From MFD01275-c22 sp963705885 (GTDB taxonomy: Bacteria; Actinomycetota; Actinomycetes; JACCUZ01), in assembly GCA_963705885.1 (NCBI GenBank), contig OY970120.1, forward strand, positions 3,038,001 to 3,102,000: a stretch of 64,000 nucleotides of DNA, in the 5' to 3' direction. Under the pieces are notes generated by a model. It was not told the DNA's origin and did no database searches. It worked only from the letters and a program-made list of their open reading frames with translations. Of the stretch, positions 7,893-15,977 are shown piece after piece; positions within the stretch are counted from its first letter, which is position 1, and the number at the start of each line of letters is the position of its first letter. The translations under genes and the position numbers were made by a program.

Positions 7893-9268
7893 TCCGGGTG
7901 GTTGTGCGCGCCGTCGCCGTCGCGCCCGACCTTGTACGGCGTGCTCACGCCGTCGTAGGCCAGGTGCGCGATGAGCCCCTCGGCCGCGTGCGGCAGGTTG
8001 TGGCAGTGGTCCATCCACACGCCCGGGTTGTCGGCCAGGAACGCAATCTCGTAGGTCTCGTCGTCGGCGACGTGCAGCGAGTCCACCCACCACGGGCTCC
8101 CGGTCGACGGGACGCCGTTGCGGCTCAGGACGAGCGCGTGGTGGCCGTGCAGGTGCATCGGGTGGACGTCGCCGCTCGTGTTCTTGATGCTCATCCGCAC
8201 GACGTCCCCCTCCGCCACGACGTACATCGGCACGTCCGGGAACATCTTCCCGTTGATCGTCCACCAGAAGCCGGGACGGCCGTCGAGGAAGCCCGGCCGC
8301 CGCCCGATGTCGTAGTCGAACCTCCGGTCCGCCCGCTCGGGGTCGAACGGCAGCTCCCCCGCCTGCCCGTACGTCAGAAGGTCGAGGCGTCGCTGCGGCT
8401 CCTGGGCGGCGTGGGGCCGCGACCCGGCGGGGCCGACCACCATCGCGGTGCCGCCGCCCACGTCGAGCCGCAACCCGCCGGGCGGAACGACCACCTCGAG
8501 GTCGGCGCGGGCGCCGGCCGTCACGACGTACGTCCGGTCGCGGACCTCGGTCGGCCCCTGCAGGTCGAAGCCGTCGACGGCCAGCAGGCGGTAGGGCGCG
8601 CCGCTGACCCACACCGGGGCCGCGCCGTTGTCGGTGTTGACCACCCGCAGCCGCACCGTCGCGCCGGCCGGGGCCTCGGCGCGGCTGACCCCGGTCCGCC
8701 CGTCGATGGTCCGGACGCCGTCGTAGGTGTGCAGGGTCGCCGTCACGTCCTGGGCGGTGGACTGTTGGCCCTCGTCGCGCGGCGTCACGACGAACGTGCC
8801 GAACAGGCCCCCGCGCACCTGCCGGTGGGAGACCTGGTGCGAGTGGTACCAGTAGGTCCCGGCGTGCGGGAGGACGAAGCGGTAGAGGTGCTCCTCGCCG
8901 ATCTCGACCGCGTCCTGGGTGACGCCGGCGACCCCGTCCTCCGCGTTGGGCACGTCGATGCCGTGCCAGTGCAGGGTGACGCCGTCCTCGACGTCGGCAT
9001 TGACCAGCGTGACCTCGACGAGGTCGCCCTCCGCGGCGACCAGCTCCGGTCCGGGCGAGGTGCCGTTGAGGGTGTAGCCGTCCACCCGCTCGCCGGACGC
9101 CAGCTCGAACGCACCCTGCCGCGCGGTGAGCGTCGCGGTCAGGTCCGGCGCGCCGTCCCGAGGTCCAGCCAGCGTGGCGAGGCTGACCCCGCCCATGTCG
9201 TGACCGTCGTGGCCGCTCCCGCCGGCCGGAGCAGGCGCCCCGCCGTAGTCGGCATAGCCCATGTCCAT
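7889..9268 (-). CDS. Three-domain multicopper oxidase (laccase/CopA-like)
   Basis: Four copper-binding segments appear in order: TLHWHGIDVPNAEDG, TYWYHSHQVSHRQVRGGLFG, DVHPMHLHGHHALVLSRNG and VWMDHCHNLPHAAEGLIAHL. These supply ligands for the type 1 and trinuclear centres. Such enzymes oxidise Cu(I), Mn or phenolics outside the cell. The first ATG at 9268 probably does not mark the true N-terminus: the same frame continues upstream and encodes a hydrophobic anchor (LLAAIGGPLLLVVPLGWLW) followed by SLVPSTYSVMDMGYADYGG. No ATG, GTG or TTG lies before that anchor; a CTG at 9391 overlapping the end of the previous gene is one candidate. A Gly/His/Asp-rich stretch (SGHDGHDMGG) follows. Confidence 0.92.
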   Translation of the reverse strand: MDMGYADYGGAPAPAGGSGHDGHDMGGVSLATLAGPRDGAPDLTATLTARQGAFELASGERVDGYTLNGTSPGPELVAAEGDLVEVTLVNADVEDGVTLHWHGIDVPNAEDGVAGVTQDAVEIGEEHLYRFVLPHAGTYWYHSHQVSHRQVRGGLFGTFVVTPRDEGQQSTAQDVTATLHTYDGVRTIDGRTGVSRAEAPAGATVRLRVVNTDNGAAPVWVSGAPYRLLAVDGFDLQGPTEVRDRTYVVTAGARADLEVVVPPGGLRLDVGGGTAMVVGPAGSRPHAAQEPQRRLDLLTYGQAGELPFDPERADRRFDYDIGRRPGFLDGRPGFWWTINGKMFPDVPMYVVAEGDVVRMSIKNTSGDVHPMHLHGHHALVLSRNGVPSTGSPWWVDSLHVADDETYEIAFLADNPGVWMDHCHNLPHAAEGLIAHLAYDGVSTPYKVGRDGDGAHNHPE

Positions 9269-9383
9269 GACGGAGTACGTCGACGGGACGAGGCTGTCGT
9301 ACCACAGCCAGCCGAGCGGGACGACGAGGAGCAGTGGGCCGCCGATGGCGGCCAGCAGCCGCCACCAGCGCCCCGTGGTGCGC

Positions 9384-9827
9384 TCAGACAGCGGCCGGCG
9401 CCCCCGTCTGGGCGTCGGCCGACGCCGTCGCCACGGTCGCGGCCCGCCGGGCCGAGTAGGCCGCGAGCCCGAGCACGACGAAGGCGTTGAGGCCGTGCAG
9501 CGCGCCGACCACCGGGACGCCGAACGCCACGAACGCGAGCACGACCTGGACCACGATGGCGAGGAAGGTGAGACCGGCCCACTTCGCGCCGCCCGGGATC
9601 TTGGCGAAGGCCGAGACGACCAGCAGCAGGAGGCCGAGGAGCGGCATGACCATCATGCCGACTATCCCGTGGACCGCGTGGCCGAGGTTCCCGTCGTAGT
9701 CGGCGTTGACGATGGCCCCGTCGTCGACCTCGTTGATGGTCCCGAACCAGCCGCCCGCCACCGCGGCCGCCTGCACCAGCACCCCGAGCGCGATGAGCAG
9801 GGCGATGCCCCGGTAGGCGCTCCTCAT
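9384..9827 (-). CDS. Four-helix membrane protein (possibly DUF6220-like)
   Basis: A 147-residue protein with four predicted membrane helices: IALLIALGVLVQAAAVAGG, GMMVMPLLGLLLLVVSAFA, LTFLAIVVQVVLAFVAFGV and LNAFVVLGLAAYSARRA. Two conserved-looking His positions (GHAVHG and ALHG) lie at helix ends and could bind haem or metal. The layout resembles small DUF6220 proteins, but I am not certain. AGAGGGGAC precedes the ATG at 9827. It is the first gene of a set that runs straight into the multicopper oxidase and the AroE-like enzyme, so it may assist copper or electron handling at the membrane. Confidence 0.75.
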   Translation of the reverse strand: MRSAYRGIALLIALGVLVQAAAVAGGWFGTINEVDDGAIVNADYDGNLGHAVHGIVGMMVMPLLGLLLLVVSAFAKIPGGAKWAGLTFLAIVVQVVLAFVAFGVPVVGALHGLNAFVVLGLAAYSARRAATVATASADAQTGAPAAV

Positions 9828-9987
9828 GTCTGTCCCCTCTCGTACGACTCCCCGACAAGGACGCCCGTGGACGTCGGAGGGAAAGGTAGCGCCACGCGGT
9901 CCGTCACGGAAGATCTTTCGACGGTCCGGGCCGCGAGTCGGCGTCGTTCGGCAGGGTTTGTCGCCCTTGCGGGCGGTCCCGCGACGG

Positions 9988-11202
9988 TCAGCGCACGATG
10001 CGTCCCGAGCCCGGCACGATCGACTTCTGCAGCTCGCGGAAGTCCCAGCGGCGCAGACCGTAGAGGTCCGGAGCCTGCGTCGGGTCGACCCTGTGGGGTG
10101 CCCGGGGGTCCGTCTTCGACAGGTCCTGCAGGATCGCCCGGCGCCGCAGCGCCTCGTGCTCGGACTTCGGGATCCGGAAGCTCTTGATCTGCACACCCGG
10201 CAGACCGTCGCGCACCTTCTTCCAGTAGTAGCGCTCGGCGTAGTCCCTCTGGTCGACGCTCACGTAGAGCATCGACCGGCCCTGGAACCGCACGTTGCCC
10301 CCGGGATCCATGACGATGCGCCGGTTCGCCGTGCCCTCGACGCGATAGGCGATGACCGTGCCGCGACGGGTGCGGACCTCGCGAACGCCCCTCCCGCCGA
10401 GCCGGGCCAGGCCGGGGACGGCCGTCGCGACCGCGTCGACGCCGACGGCCGCCCACGAGGCCTTGCCGCGGCTCGCCAGGGCGGCGTCGATGAGGAGCGC
10501 GGCCAGGCCGGTGGCCACGGCGATCGGGGCGGCGATCGTGTTCAGGGCCGGCACGACGGCGAGCGCCCCCGCGATCGACGAGACGCTGCGCAGGACGAAC
10601 GAGATGCTGCCCAGCACGCCCGCGTGCGACTCGACCCAGTCGCCCGCGCCGTCGACCAGCCGCTCGAGGAACCCGGGGGGCTCCTCGGGCGCGTCGGCCG
10701 CCGCGCGGACCCGGCAGGCGGCGGTGCCCGCCGCCAGCGCCGCGTCGTCGGCGAGCCCCGACAGGCGGCGGCGGATGTCCGCCATCTCCTGCAGGCCGAG
10801 CTCCATCCGGCGGCGCCGCGCGGCGTCGGCGTCCGGGTCGAGGATCGGGTCGGTGAGCTGCTGGCTGTCGGCCAGGTGCCTCCCGCCGAGCACCGACAGC
10901 TCGTCGCCGGCGCGCCGGGCGCGGGCCTGCGTCGCCCTCAGCTCCGCGGCGTACGTCCCCAGGGCCCGGGCCACCGCGTCGTAGGAGTCCGCGGCCAGTG
11001 CGAGACGGCGCGGGAGCCCGTGCACGGAGCGGGCGAACGCGTCAGCTCCCGGGCCGGACCAGCCCTCGACGTCGCCGGCGCCGCGCAGCAGGTCGACGTC
11101 GCAGCGCAGGCCGCCGGCCGTCCCGCGGCAGCGCCGGGCGAGAGCATCGAGCGTGTCCGGGTCGCCGGGGACGGCCGGGGCGTCGGCGGTCGTCGTGGCC
11201 AT
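9988..11202 (-). CDS. WXG-like N-terminus with C-terminal toxin-like domain
   Basis: A 404-residue protein. Residues 1-180 are helical and contain WSGPGADAF (about residue 46), the WXG turn typical of ESX/type VII substrates. Residues 180-260 hold hydrophobic, Ala/Gly-rich helices. The C-terminal 130 residues change character to a compact, basic alpha/beta domain (RRIVMDPGGNVRFQGRSMLY; DYAERYYWKKV; IKSFRIPKSEHEAL) that resembles the toxin ends of polymorphic secreted proteins. ATG 11202 is the most likely start. A divergent small WXG-like protein begins at 11303. No ESX secretion genes lie in the window, and no immunity gene is obvious. Toxin function is an inference from architecture. Confidence 0.7.
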   Translation of the reverse strand: MATTTADAPAVPGDPDTLDALARRCRGTAGGLRCDVDLLRGAGDVEGWSGPGADAFARSVHGLPRRLALAADSYDAVARALGTYAAELRATQARARRAGDELSVLGGRHLADSQQLTDPILDPDADAARRRRMELGLQEMADIRRRLSGLADDAALAAGTAACRVRAAADAPEEPPGFLERLVDGAGDWVESHAGVLGSISFVLRSVSSIAGALAVVPALNTIAAPIAVATGLAALLIDAALASRGKASWAAVGVDAVATAVPGLARLGGRGVREVRTRRGTVIAYRVEGTANRRIVMDPGGNVRFQGRSMLYVSVDQRDYAERYYWKKVRDGLPGVQIKSFRIPKSEHEALRRRAILQDLSKTDPRAPHRVDPTQAPDLYGLRRWDFRELQKSIVPGSGRIVR

Positions 11203-11302
11203 GCGCAGACACTGCCAGGTCGGGCCGTCCACACCCCGCGCTCCGTCCACAGCCCGTCGGCCGGCCGGCCGTCGGCCCGATGGGTGCCCGCAGGCTGGCG
11301 TC

Positions 11303-11584
11303 ATGTCCCGTATCGAGGTCCTTCCGCCGACGCTCGCCGAGACCGCTGACCGGCTGCGGTCGGCCGCCCTCGACGCCCGCCGGGTGCGCGAGGCGCTGTC
11401 CGCGGCCGACCCCGCGACGACCGGCAGCGCCGAGCTGACTGCCGCGCTGCGCGAGCACTCCGAGTCCTGGCGCTGGTGCCTCGAGCAGGCGCACGACCGG
11501 GTGCGTGCGGCGGCCCGCGCGCTCGACGCGGCCGCCAGGGCCTACGAGCAGGTCGAGCGCGCCGTCGCCGATGCCGCGGGCTGA
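11303..11584 (+). CDS. Small WXG100/ESAT-6-like helical protein
   Basis: A 93-residue, wholly helical, Ala-rich protein with two long helices and a central SWRWCLEQ segment where a WXG turn would be. Size and amphipathic pattern fit ESAT-6-like or similar actinobacterial two-helix proteins. The ATG lies at 11303, divergent from the larger WXG/toxin-like gene with 100 bases between them, which suggests a functional pair such as partner or chaperone for secretion. An immunity role is less likely because such proteins are usually larger. Identification is by length and helical pattern only. Confidence 0.65.
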   Translation: MSRIEVLPPTLAETADRLRSAALDARRVREALSAADPATTGSAELTAALREHSESWRWCLEQAHDRVRAAARALDAAARAYEQVERAVADAAG

Positions 11585-11599
11585 CGTAGCGTCGCAAGG

Positions 11600-13045
11600 G
11601 TGCGCGGGCGGCGAGGACGACCAGGGCTGCGCAGCGCTGCGGCGCCGCTGCTCGCGGTCGCGCTGCTGCCCGGCTGCGACGCGGCGTCCGAGCGCGCACA
11701 GTCGCTCCCGTCGGCGTCGGAGGACGCCTCGCGCGCCGATCCCCCCTCGACGGGCCCGGTGCCCGCGTCCCCGTCGGCCGCGACCCCGTCCGGGCGGGTG
11801 CCGCTCGCCGTCGCCGTCCACCCCGGCCGCGGCCGGGTGCGGCTGACTGCCGCGCAGGCGCGTGCGCTCGCCGCCGGCTCGGTCACCGACTGGGCCGAGC
11901 TGGGCGCGCGGTCGGCCCCCCTCCGCTCCGGCACGGTCCGCGACGTCCGGCACGACCGCGACGCGGTGGCCGTCGTGCCCGTCGACCGCGTCGACGCCAC
12001 CGTCTCGCTCGCGACGGTCGCGGGCCGCGACCCGCTGCGTGACCCGGCGCGCTACCCGCTCACGACCGAGGGCCCGGCGCCGCCCGAGGTCACGACGGTG
12101 ACGGTGGCGGGCGACGTGATGCTCGGGCGCCGCGTCGGCGACCGGCTCGCGGTCATCGGCGACCCGGCCGCCGCACTGCGTCCGATGGCCGCCCGGCTCG
12201 CCGGGGCCGACCTCACCATCGGCAACCTCGAGAGCACGCTGTCGACGGCCGGCGCGCCACGCCAGGGTGGCGACTCGTTCGGCGCCGCGCCGTCGGTGCG
12301 CGCCGGGCTCCGGCTCGCCGGCTTCGACGTGCTGTCCCTGGCCAACAACCACACCGGCGACTACGGCCCCGACGCGCTCGTCCGGACCGTGCGCCGGGTC
12401 CGGGCAGCCGGCATCGCACCGCTCGGCGCCGGCCCCGACCGCGCCGACGCCGCGCGCCCGGTCGTCGTCGAGCGCAAGGGCACGACGTTCGGCCTCGTCG
12501 CGTTCGACGCCATCGGGGAGTCCCCGCGCGCCGGGCCCGGCCGGCCGGGAGTGCTCCGCGTGCGCATGCAGCCGCGCACCGGTCCCCTCGACCGCGGCGA
12601 CCTCGACCGGGTCGCCGGCATCGTCACCGGCCTGGCCGCACGGGTCGACGTGGTCATCGTGCTCCCGCACTGGGGCACGCAGTACACCCATCGCACTGTG
12701 CGCGACCAGCGCCGGGTCGCCCGGTCGCTCGTGGACGCCGGCGCGGACGTGGTCGCGGGTGGCCACCCGCACTGGGTGCAGGGCGTCGAGGTGGTCCGCG
12801 GCGGGTTCGTGGCCTACTCGCTCGGCAACTTCGTGTTCGACATGGACTTCAGCCGCACCACGCAGGAGGGCGCCCTGCTGGAGCTGGCGTTCTGGGGCGC
12901 CGAGCTCAAGGGCGCGCGCCTCGTGCCGTACGTCATCGGGCGCGACTTCGCGCCACGGGTCGCACGCGGCGCTCGCGGCACGGCGATCCTCGACGACGTG
13001 TGGCAGGCGAGCGGCCCACCACTGCGCGGCACCCACGCCCGCTGA
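11600..13045 (+). CDS. CapA-like poly-gamma-glutamate synthesis/metallophosphatase lipoprotein
   Basis: A 481-residue protein starting at GTG 11600. A basic leader and lipobox (ALLPGC) make it an exported lipoprotein. Residues 60-155 form a vestigial domain with LTAAQARALAAGSVTDWAELG-like sequence, matching the PstS-type phosphate-binding motif. From about residue 170 is the CapA/PgsA domain: VAGDVMLGRRVGDRL, LTIGNLESTLS, VLSLANNHTGDYG, LPHWGTQY, DVVAGGHPHWVQGVE and VAYSLGNFVFDM, with the Asp, Asn and His residues of a calcineurin-like metal site. Its role is probably in cell-surface polymer synthesis or anchoring. It follows the WXG-like gene by 15 bases. Confidence 0.9.
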   Translation: MRGRRGRPGLRSAAAPLLAVALLPGCDAASERAQSLPSASEDASRADPPSTGPVPASPSAATPSGRVPLAVAVHPGRGRVRLTAAQARALAAGSVTDWAELGARSAPLRSGTVRDVRHDRDAVAVVPVDRVDATVSLATVAGRDPLRDPARYPLTTEGPAPPEVTTVTVAGDVMLGRRVGDRLAVIGDPAAALRPMAARLAGADLTIGNLESTLSTAGAPRQGGDSFGAAPSVRAGLRLAGFDVLSLANNHTGDYGPDALVRTVRRVRAAGIAPLGAGPDRADAARPVVVERKGTTFGLVAFDAIGESPRAGPGRPGVLRVRMQPRTGPLDRGDLDRVAGIVTGLAARVDVVIVLPHWGTQYTHRTVRDQRRVARSLVDAGADVVAGGHPHWVQGVEVVRGGFVAYSLGNFVFDMDFSRTTQEGALLELAFWGAELKGARLVPYVIGRDFAPRVARGARGTAILDDVWQASGPPLRGTHAR

Positions 13046-13063
13046 CCGGGGTCGCCCTTGACG

Positions 13064-14032
13064 TCACGCCGTCCGCAGCCACTCCCAGACGGTGCGCCCG
13101 ACCCGGTCGAGCTGGCGCCGGCTGACGACCCGGGGGAGGTCACGCGCCGAGTGGTAGCCCGCGTAGTCGTTGCCGCCGACCCGGGCCACGGTCCGGCCGG
13201 CCTTCTCGAACGGCCAGTGGTCGCTCGTCCGGTTCACGCAGGCGCGGGCGGGCACGCCGACGCGGTCGGCGGCGGCGAGCAGCTCGCGGCGCACGCGCAG
13301 GGGCGACAGCCCCCCTGTGCACACCGGCACCCGGCCGGCCGCACCGACGCGGTCCAGCGCCACCACGGCGGCGAGCCGCGGCGTGCTCCCCCGGTCGACG
13401 TGGACGCGCGAGCCGTAGTGGTGCCCGTCGTCGCCGGGTCCACGCGGCTCCTCCGCACCGAACGCCACGAACGTCACCGGGCGGGCGGTGCCGTCCGCGG
13501 CGGCCAGCCGAGCCAGCTCCAGCAGCACCGCGACGCCGCTCGCGTTGTCCTCGGCCCCCGGGGCCTGCGGCACCGTGTCGAGGTGCGCGCCCACGAGGAC
13601 GTGCCGGCCCTCGCCGGTCCCCCCGGGGAGCCGGGCCACCACGTTGGACGTCCGGCCCGCAGGCACCGGCACGCCCCAGGACTGCCCGGCCGGCACGCGG
13701 AACCGCTGCCGCGCCACCTCGAAGCCCAGGTCCGAGAGCCGCGCAGCCACCAGGTCGGCCGCCGCGGCGTAGGCCGCGGACGTCGCCTCGCGCGGGCCGA
13801 GCCCCGCGAGCTCCCGGACGTCGGCCATGGCGGCCCGTGCGTCGAACGACCCGGCCACCTCCGCCGGTGCCGACGAGGCGGCCTCAGCGGGTGACGTCGC
13901 GGCCGACGGTGTCGAGGACGCTGCGCCGGACACCGCCGGGGCCGGCGTCGCGGCCCCGCCGGCCCCACCGCCGGGCGAGCACGCGACGAGCCCGGCGACG
14001 CCCGCCGCGAGCAGCACCGTGGCGCGGGTCAT
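13064..14032 (-). CDS. M28-family zinc aminopeptidase lipoprotein
   Basis: A 322-residue exported protein. The leader ends in a lipobox (AGLVAC), followed by an Ala/Ser/Pro-rich linker. The M28 zinc peptidase core includes VLVGAHLDTVPQ (metal His/Asp), EDNASGVAVLLELARL (bridging Asp), FGAEEPRGPGDDGHHYGS (catalytic Glu pair) and a late SDHWPFEKAGRT with a further metal ligand. It would release N-terminal amino acids from extracellular peptides. Convergent with the CapA-like gene; the two stops are 18 bases apart. Assignment is firm at family level. Confidence 0.92.
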   Translation of the reverse strand: MTRATVLLAAGVAGLVACSPGGGAGGAATPAPAVSGAASSTPSAATSPAEAASSAPAEVAGSFDARAAMADVRELAGLGPREATSAAYAAAADLVAARLSDLGFEVARQRFRVPAGQSWGVPVPAGRTSNVVARLPGGTGEGRHVLVGAHLDTVPQAPGAEDNASGVAVLLELARLAAADGTARPVTFVAFGAEEPRGPGDDGHHYGSRVHVDRGSTPRLAAVVALDRVGAAGRVPVCTGGLSPLRVRRELLAAADRVGVPARACVNRTSDHWPFEKAGRTVARVGGNDYAGYHSARDLPRVVSRRQLDRVGRTVWEWLRTA

Positions 14033-14154
14033 CGACCCACCGTGCCACGCCTGCGGCCCTGCTGCGGCGCGGCCGGGACGGCGGTGGTTGACCCCCGCTC
14101 GAACGGGAACCGTCCCCGGCGAGGACGTCGCCGGCTACGAGAGAGGGTTCGACC

Positions 14155-14655
14155 ATGTCCACCGACGCCATCGTGCAGCTCAAGGACGACCACAAGAAGA
14201 TCAAGCAGCTGTTCCGCCGGTTCGAGCAGGCGGGCGAGAACGCGACTGCCACGAAGGCGCGGCTCGCGAAGCAGATCCTCGAGGAGCTGACGGTGCACAC
14301 CTACCTGGAGAACGAGGTGATGTACCCCGAGGTCCGCAAGCTGCTCCCGGAGGTGGAGGACGACGTCCTCGAGTCCTACGAGGAGCACCACGTCGCCGAT
14401 GTCCTCGCGGCCGAGCTCGCCGTGATGGGTCCCGACCACGAGCGCTTCGTGCCGAAGATGACGGTGCTCATCGAGAACGTGCGTCACCACATCGAGGAGG
14501 AGGAGCAGGAGTGGTTCCCCAAGGTCCGTGAGGGCCTCGGGCGCACGCAGCTGCGCGAGATCGGGCAGGCCATGGCCGACAGGCGGAAGAGCGCCCCGCG
14601 CCATCCGGCGCAGCCGAGCGCGCTGAAGAAGGCGGTCGACGCGGTCCTGGCGTGA
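14155..14655 (+). CDS. Hemerythrin HHE-domain protein
   Basis: A 166-residue helical protein with the HHE pattern: LKDDHKKIKQLFRRFEQA (His in helix 1), LTVHTYLENEVMYPEVRK (H-x3-E), YEEHHVADVLAAEL and VRHHIEEEEQEWFPKV (HHxxEE). These His and Glu residues form a di-iron site that binds oxygen or senses redox state and nitric oxide. A GAGAGGG site precedes the ATG. It is transcribed alone between a convergent pair. The last 30 residues are basic and Pro-rich without the fold. The specific role is unknown. Confidence 0.93.
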   Translation: MSTDAIVQLKDDHKKIKQLFRRFEQAGENATATKARLAKQILEELTVHTYLENEVMYPEVRKLLPEVEDDVLESYEEHHVADVLAAELAVMGPDHERFVPKMTVLIENVRHHIEEEEQEWFPKVREGLGRTQLREIGQAMADRRKSAPRHPAQPSALKKAVDAVLA

Positions 14656-14673
14656 CCCGCGGGGAGACGCCGG

Positions 14674-15939
14674 TCAGGCGCGCGTCGGCAGCAGCCGGTC
14701 CAGCGTGGCCGCGAGCTGGCTGGCGCCGATGCGCGAGAGCCGGATGTGGGTGAGCGTCCAGGGCACCGGTCGTCGGCGGTAGAAGGAGAGCACGCCGAGG
14801 CTCGCACCGTGGGTGATGACAGGCACGAGCAGCAGCCCGCCGTAGCCCGCGGCACGCAGCCGCGCGACGGTCGCCCGGTCGGCGTCGGGGTCGGTGACGA
14901 GCACCTGCGCCGCCCGGCGGCTGTCGAGGGTCCAGCGGACCAGCGGCAGCGCGTCGAGGTCCTCGGCCGGCCCCGCCTCCCAGGTGTGGTGGCTGAGACG
15001 CTCGACCCGCGAGCCCTCGGCGTCGACGAGGTCGATGGCGACGTCGTCGGCGGCGACGAGCTGGGTGACGGCCGCGACCGCGTGGTGCACGTCCTCGAGC
15101 TCCTCGGCCTCGCAGAACCGGTCGGCCAGCCGCTCCAGGAGCACGAACTCGTCCAGCAGCATGTTCTGCTTCGGGGTCGCGCTCAGCGCCTGCTGGTGCA
15201 CCTGCACGGCGGCGGACTTCACCGGCTCGGTGAGGTGGCTCCAGTGGGGCCGGGCGGCGCCGAAGAAGTAGCCCTGGCCGTAGGCGATGTCCAGCTCGGC
15301 CACGACCTCGAGCAGCTGCGCGTCCTCGATGCCCTCGGCGCACACGGCGGACCCGCTGCGCGCCGCGAAGTGCACCAGGCTCTCGACCATCACCCGCGTG
15401 ACCCTGTCGTCGGGCAGCTGGCAGGTCAGTGAGCGGTCGAGCTTGATGAGGTCGGGCCGCAGCACGATGAGCCGCTCGAGACCGGCGTAGCCGGTGCCGA
15501 CGTCGTCGATCGCGAGCAGCGCGCCGCGCTCCCGCAGCCACCCCGCCACCGAGGAGAGCTGCCCGGTCGGCACGTAGTGCGCCTCGGTGATCTCGACCAT
15601 GACCCGGGAGAGGTCGCGGTCCAGGGCCTCGCGCACGACGTCGGCCTCCATCGCCCGCGGGCTGACGTTGACCGCGAGGTACGCCGACTCGGGTCGGCCC
15701 GGCAGGTCCATCGCCGCGTTCAGTGCGGCCGCCTCCATGCGCGGCCCGTGGCCGATCGACCAGGCCCGCTCGAACACGTCGGCCACCGGGATGCGCTGGT
15801 CGCCGAAGCGCGCCAGCGCCTCGTAGCCGGCGACGGTGCCCGTCGTCAGCGCCACGATGGGCTGCACCCACGCCTCGAGCCCCGCCCCGACGGCCGGCGG
15901 CGCGGCCGGACCGTCGATCCCCGTCTCGTACGTCGTCAC
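14674..15939 (-). CDS. EAL-domain c-di-GMP phosphodiesterase with C-terminal GAF domain
   Basis: A 421-residue cytoplasmic protein. Residues 20-240 are an EAL domain with all key residues visible: YEALARF, VNVSPRA, VEITEAHYV, IDDVGTGYAGLERL, LIKLDRSL, CAEGIED and YGQGYFFG. It should therefore hydrolyse cyclic di-GMP. Residues 260-415 match a GAF sensor (ERLADRFCEAEELEDVHHAV ... SLGVLSFYRRRPVPWT). The order EAL then GAF is reversed from common sensors. The GTG start at 15939 has GGAG six bases upstream. A TetR gene lies just upstream on the same strand. A second c-di-GMP protein is at 27744. Confidence 0.93.
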   Translation of the reverse strand: MTTYETGIDGPAAPPAVGAGLEAWVQPIVALTTGTVAGYEALARFGDQRIPVADVFERAWSIGHGPRMEAAALNAAMDLPGRPESAYLAVNVSPRAMEADVVREALDRDLSRVMVEITEAHYVPTGQLSSVAGWLRERGALLAIDDVGTGYAGLERLIVLRPDLIKLDRSLTCQLPDDRVTRVMVESLVHFAARSGSAVCAEGIEDAQLLEVVAELDIAYGQGYFFGAARPHWSHLTEPVKSAAVQVHQQALSATPKQNMLLDEFVLLERLADRFCEAEELEDVHHAVAAVTQLVAADDVAIDLVDAEGSRVERLSHHTWEAGPAEDLDALPLVRWTLDSRRAAQVLVTDPDADRATVARLRAAGYGGLLLVPVITHGASLGVLSFYRRRPVPWTLTHIRLSRIGASQLAATLDRLLPTRA

Positions 15940-15977
15940 CCGTGCTCCATCGACCCGACGGCGCCCGCCCTGAAGTG

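Noticed and set aside
9988..11584. A complete type VII secretion locus
   Set aside because: No EccC ATPase, EccD channel or mycosin protease is encoded in the window.
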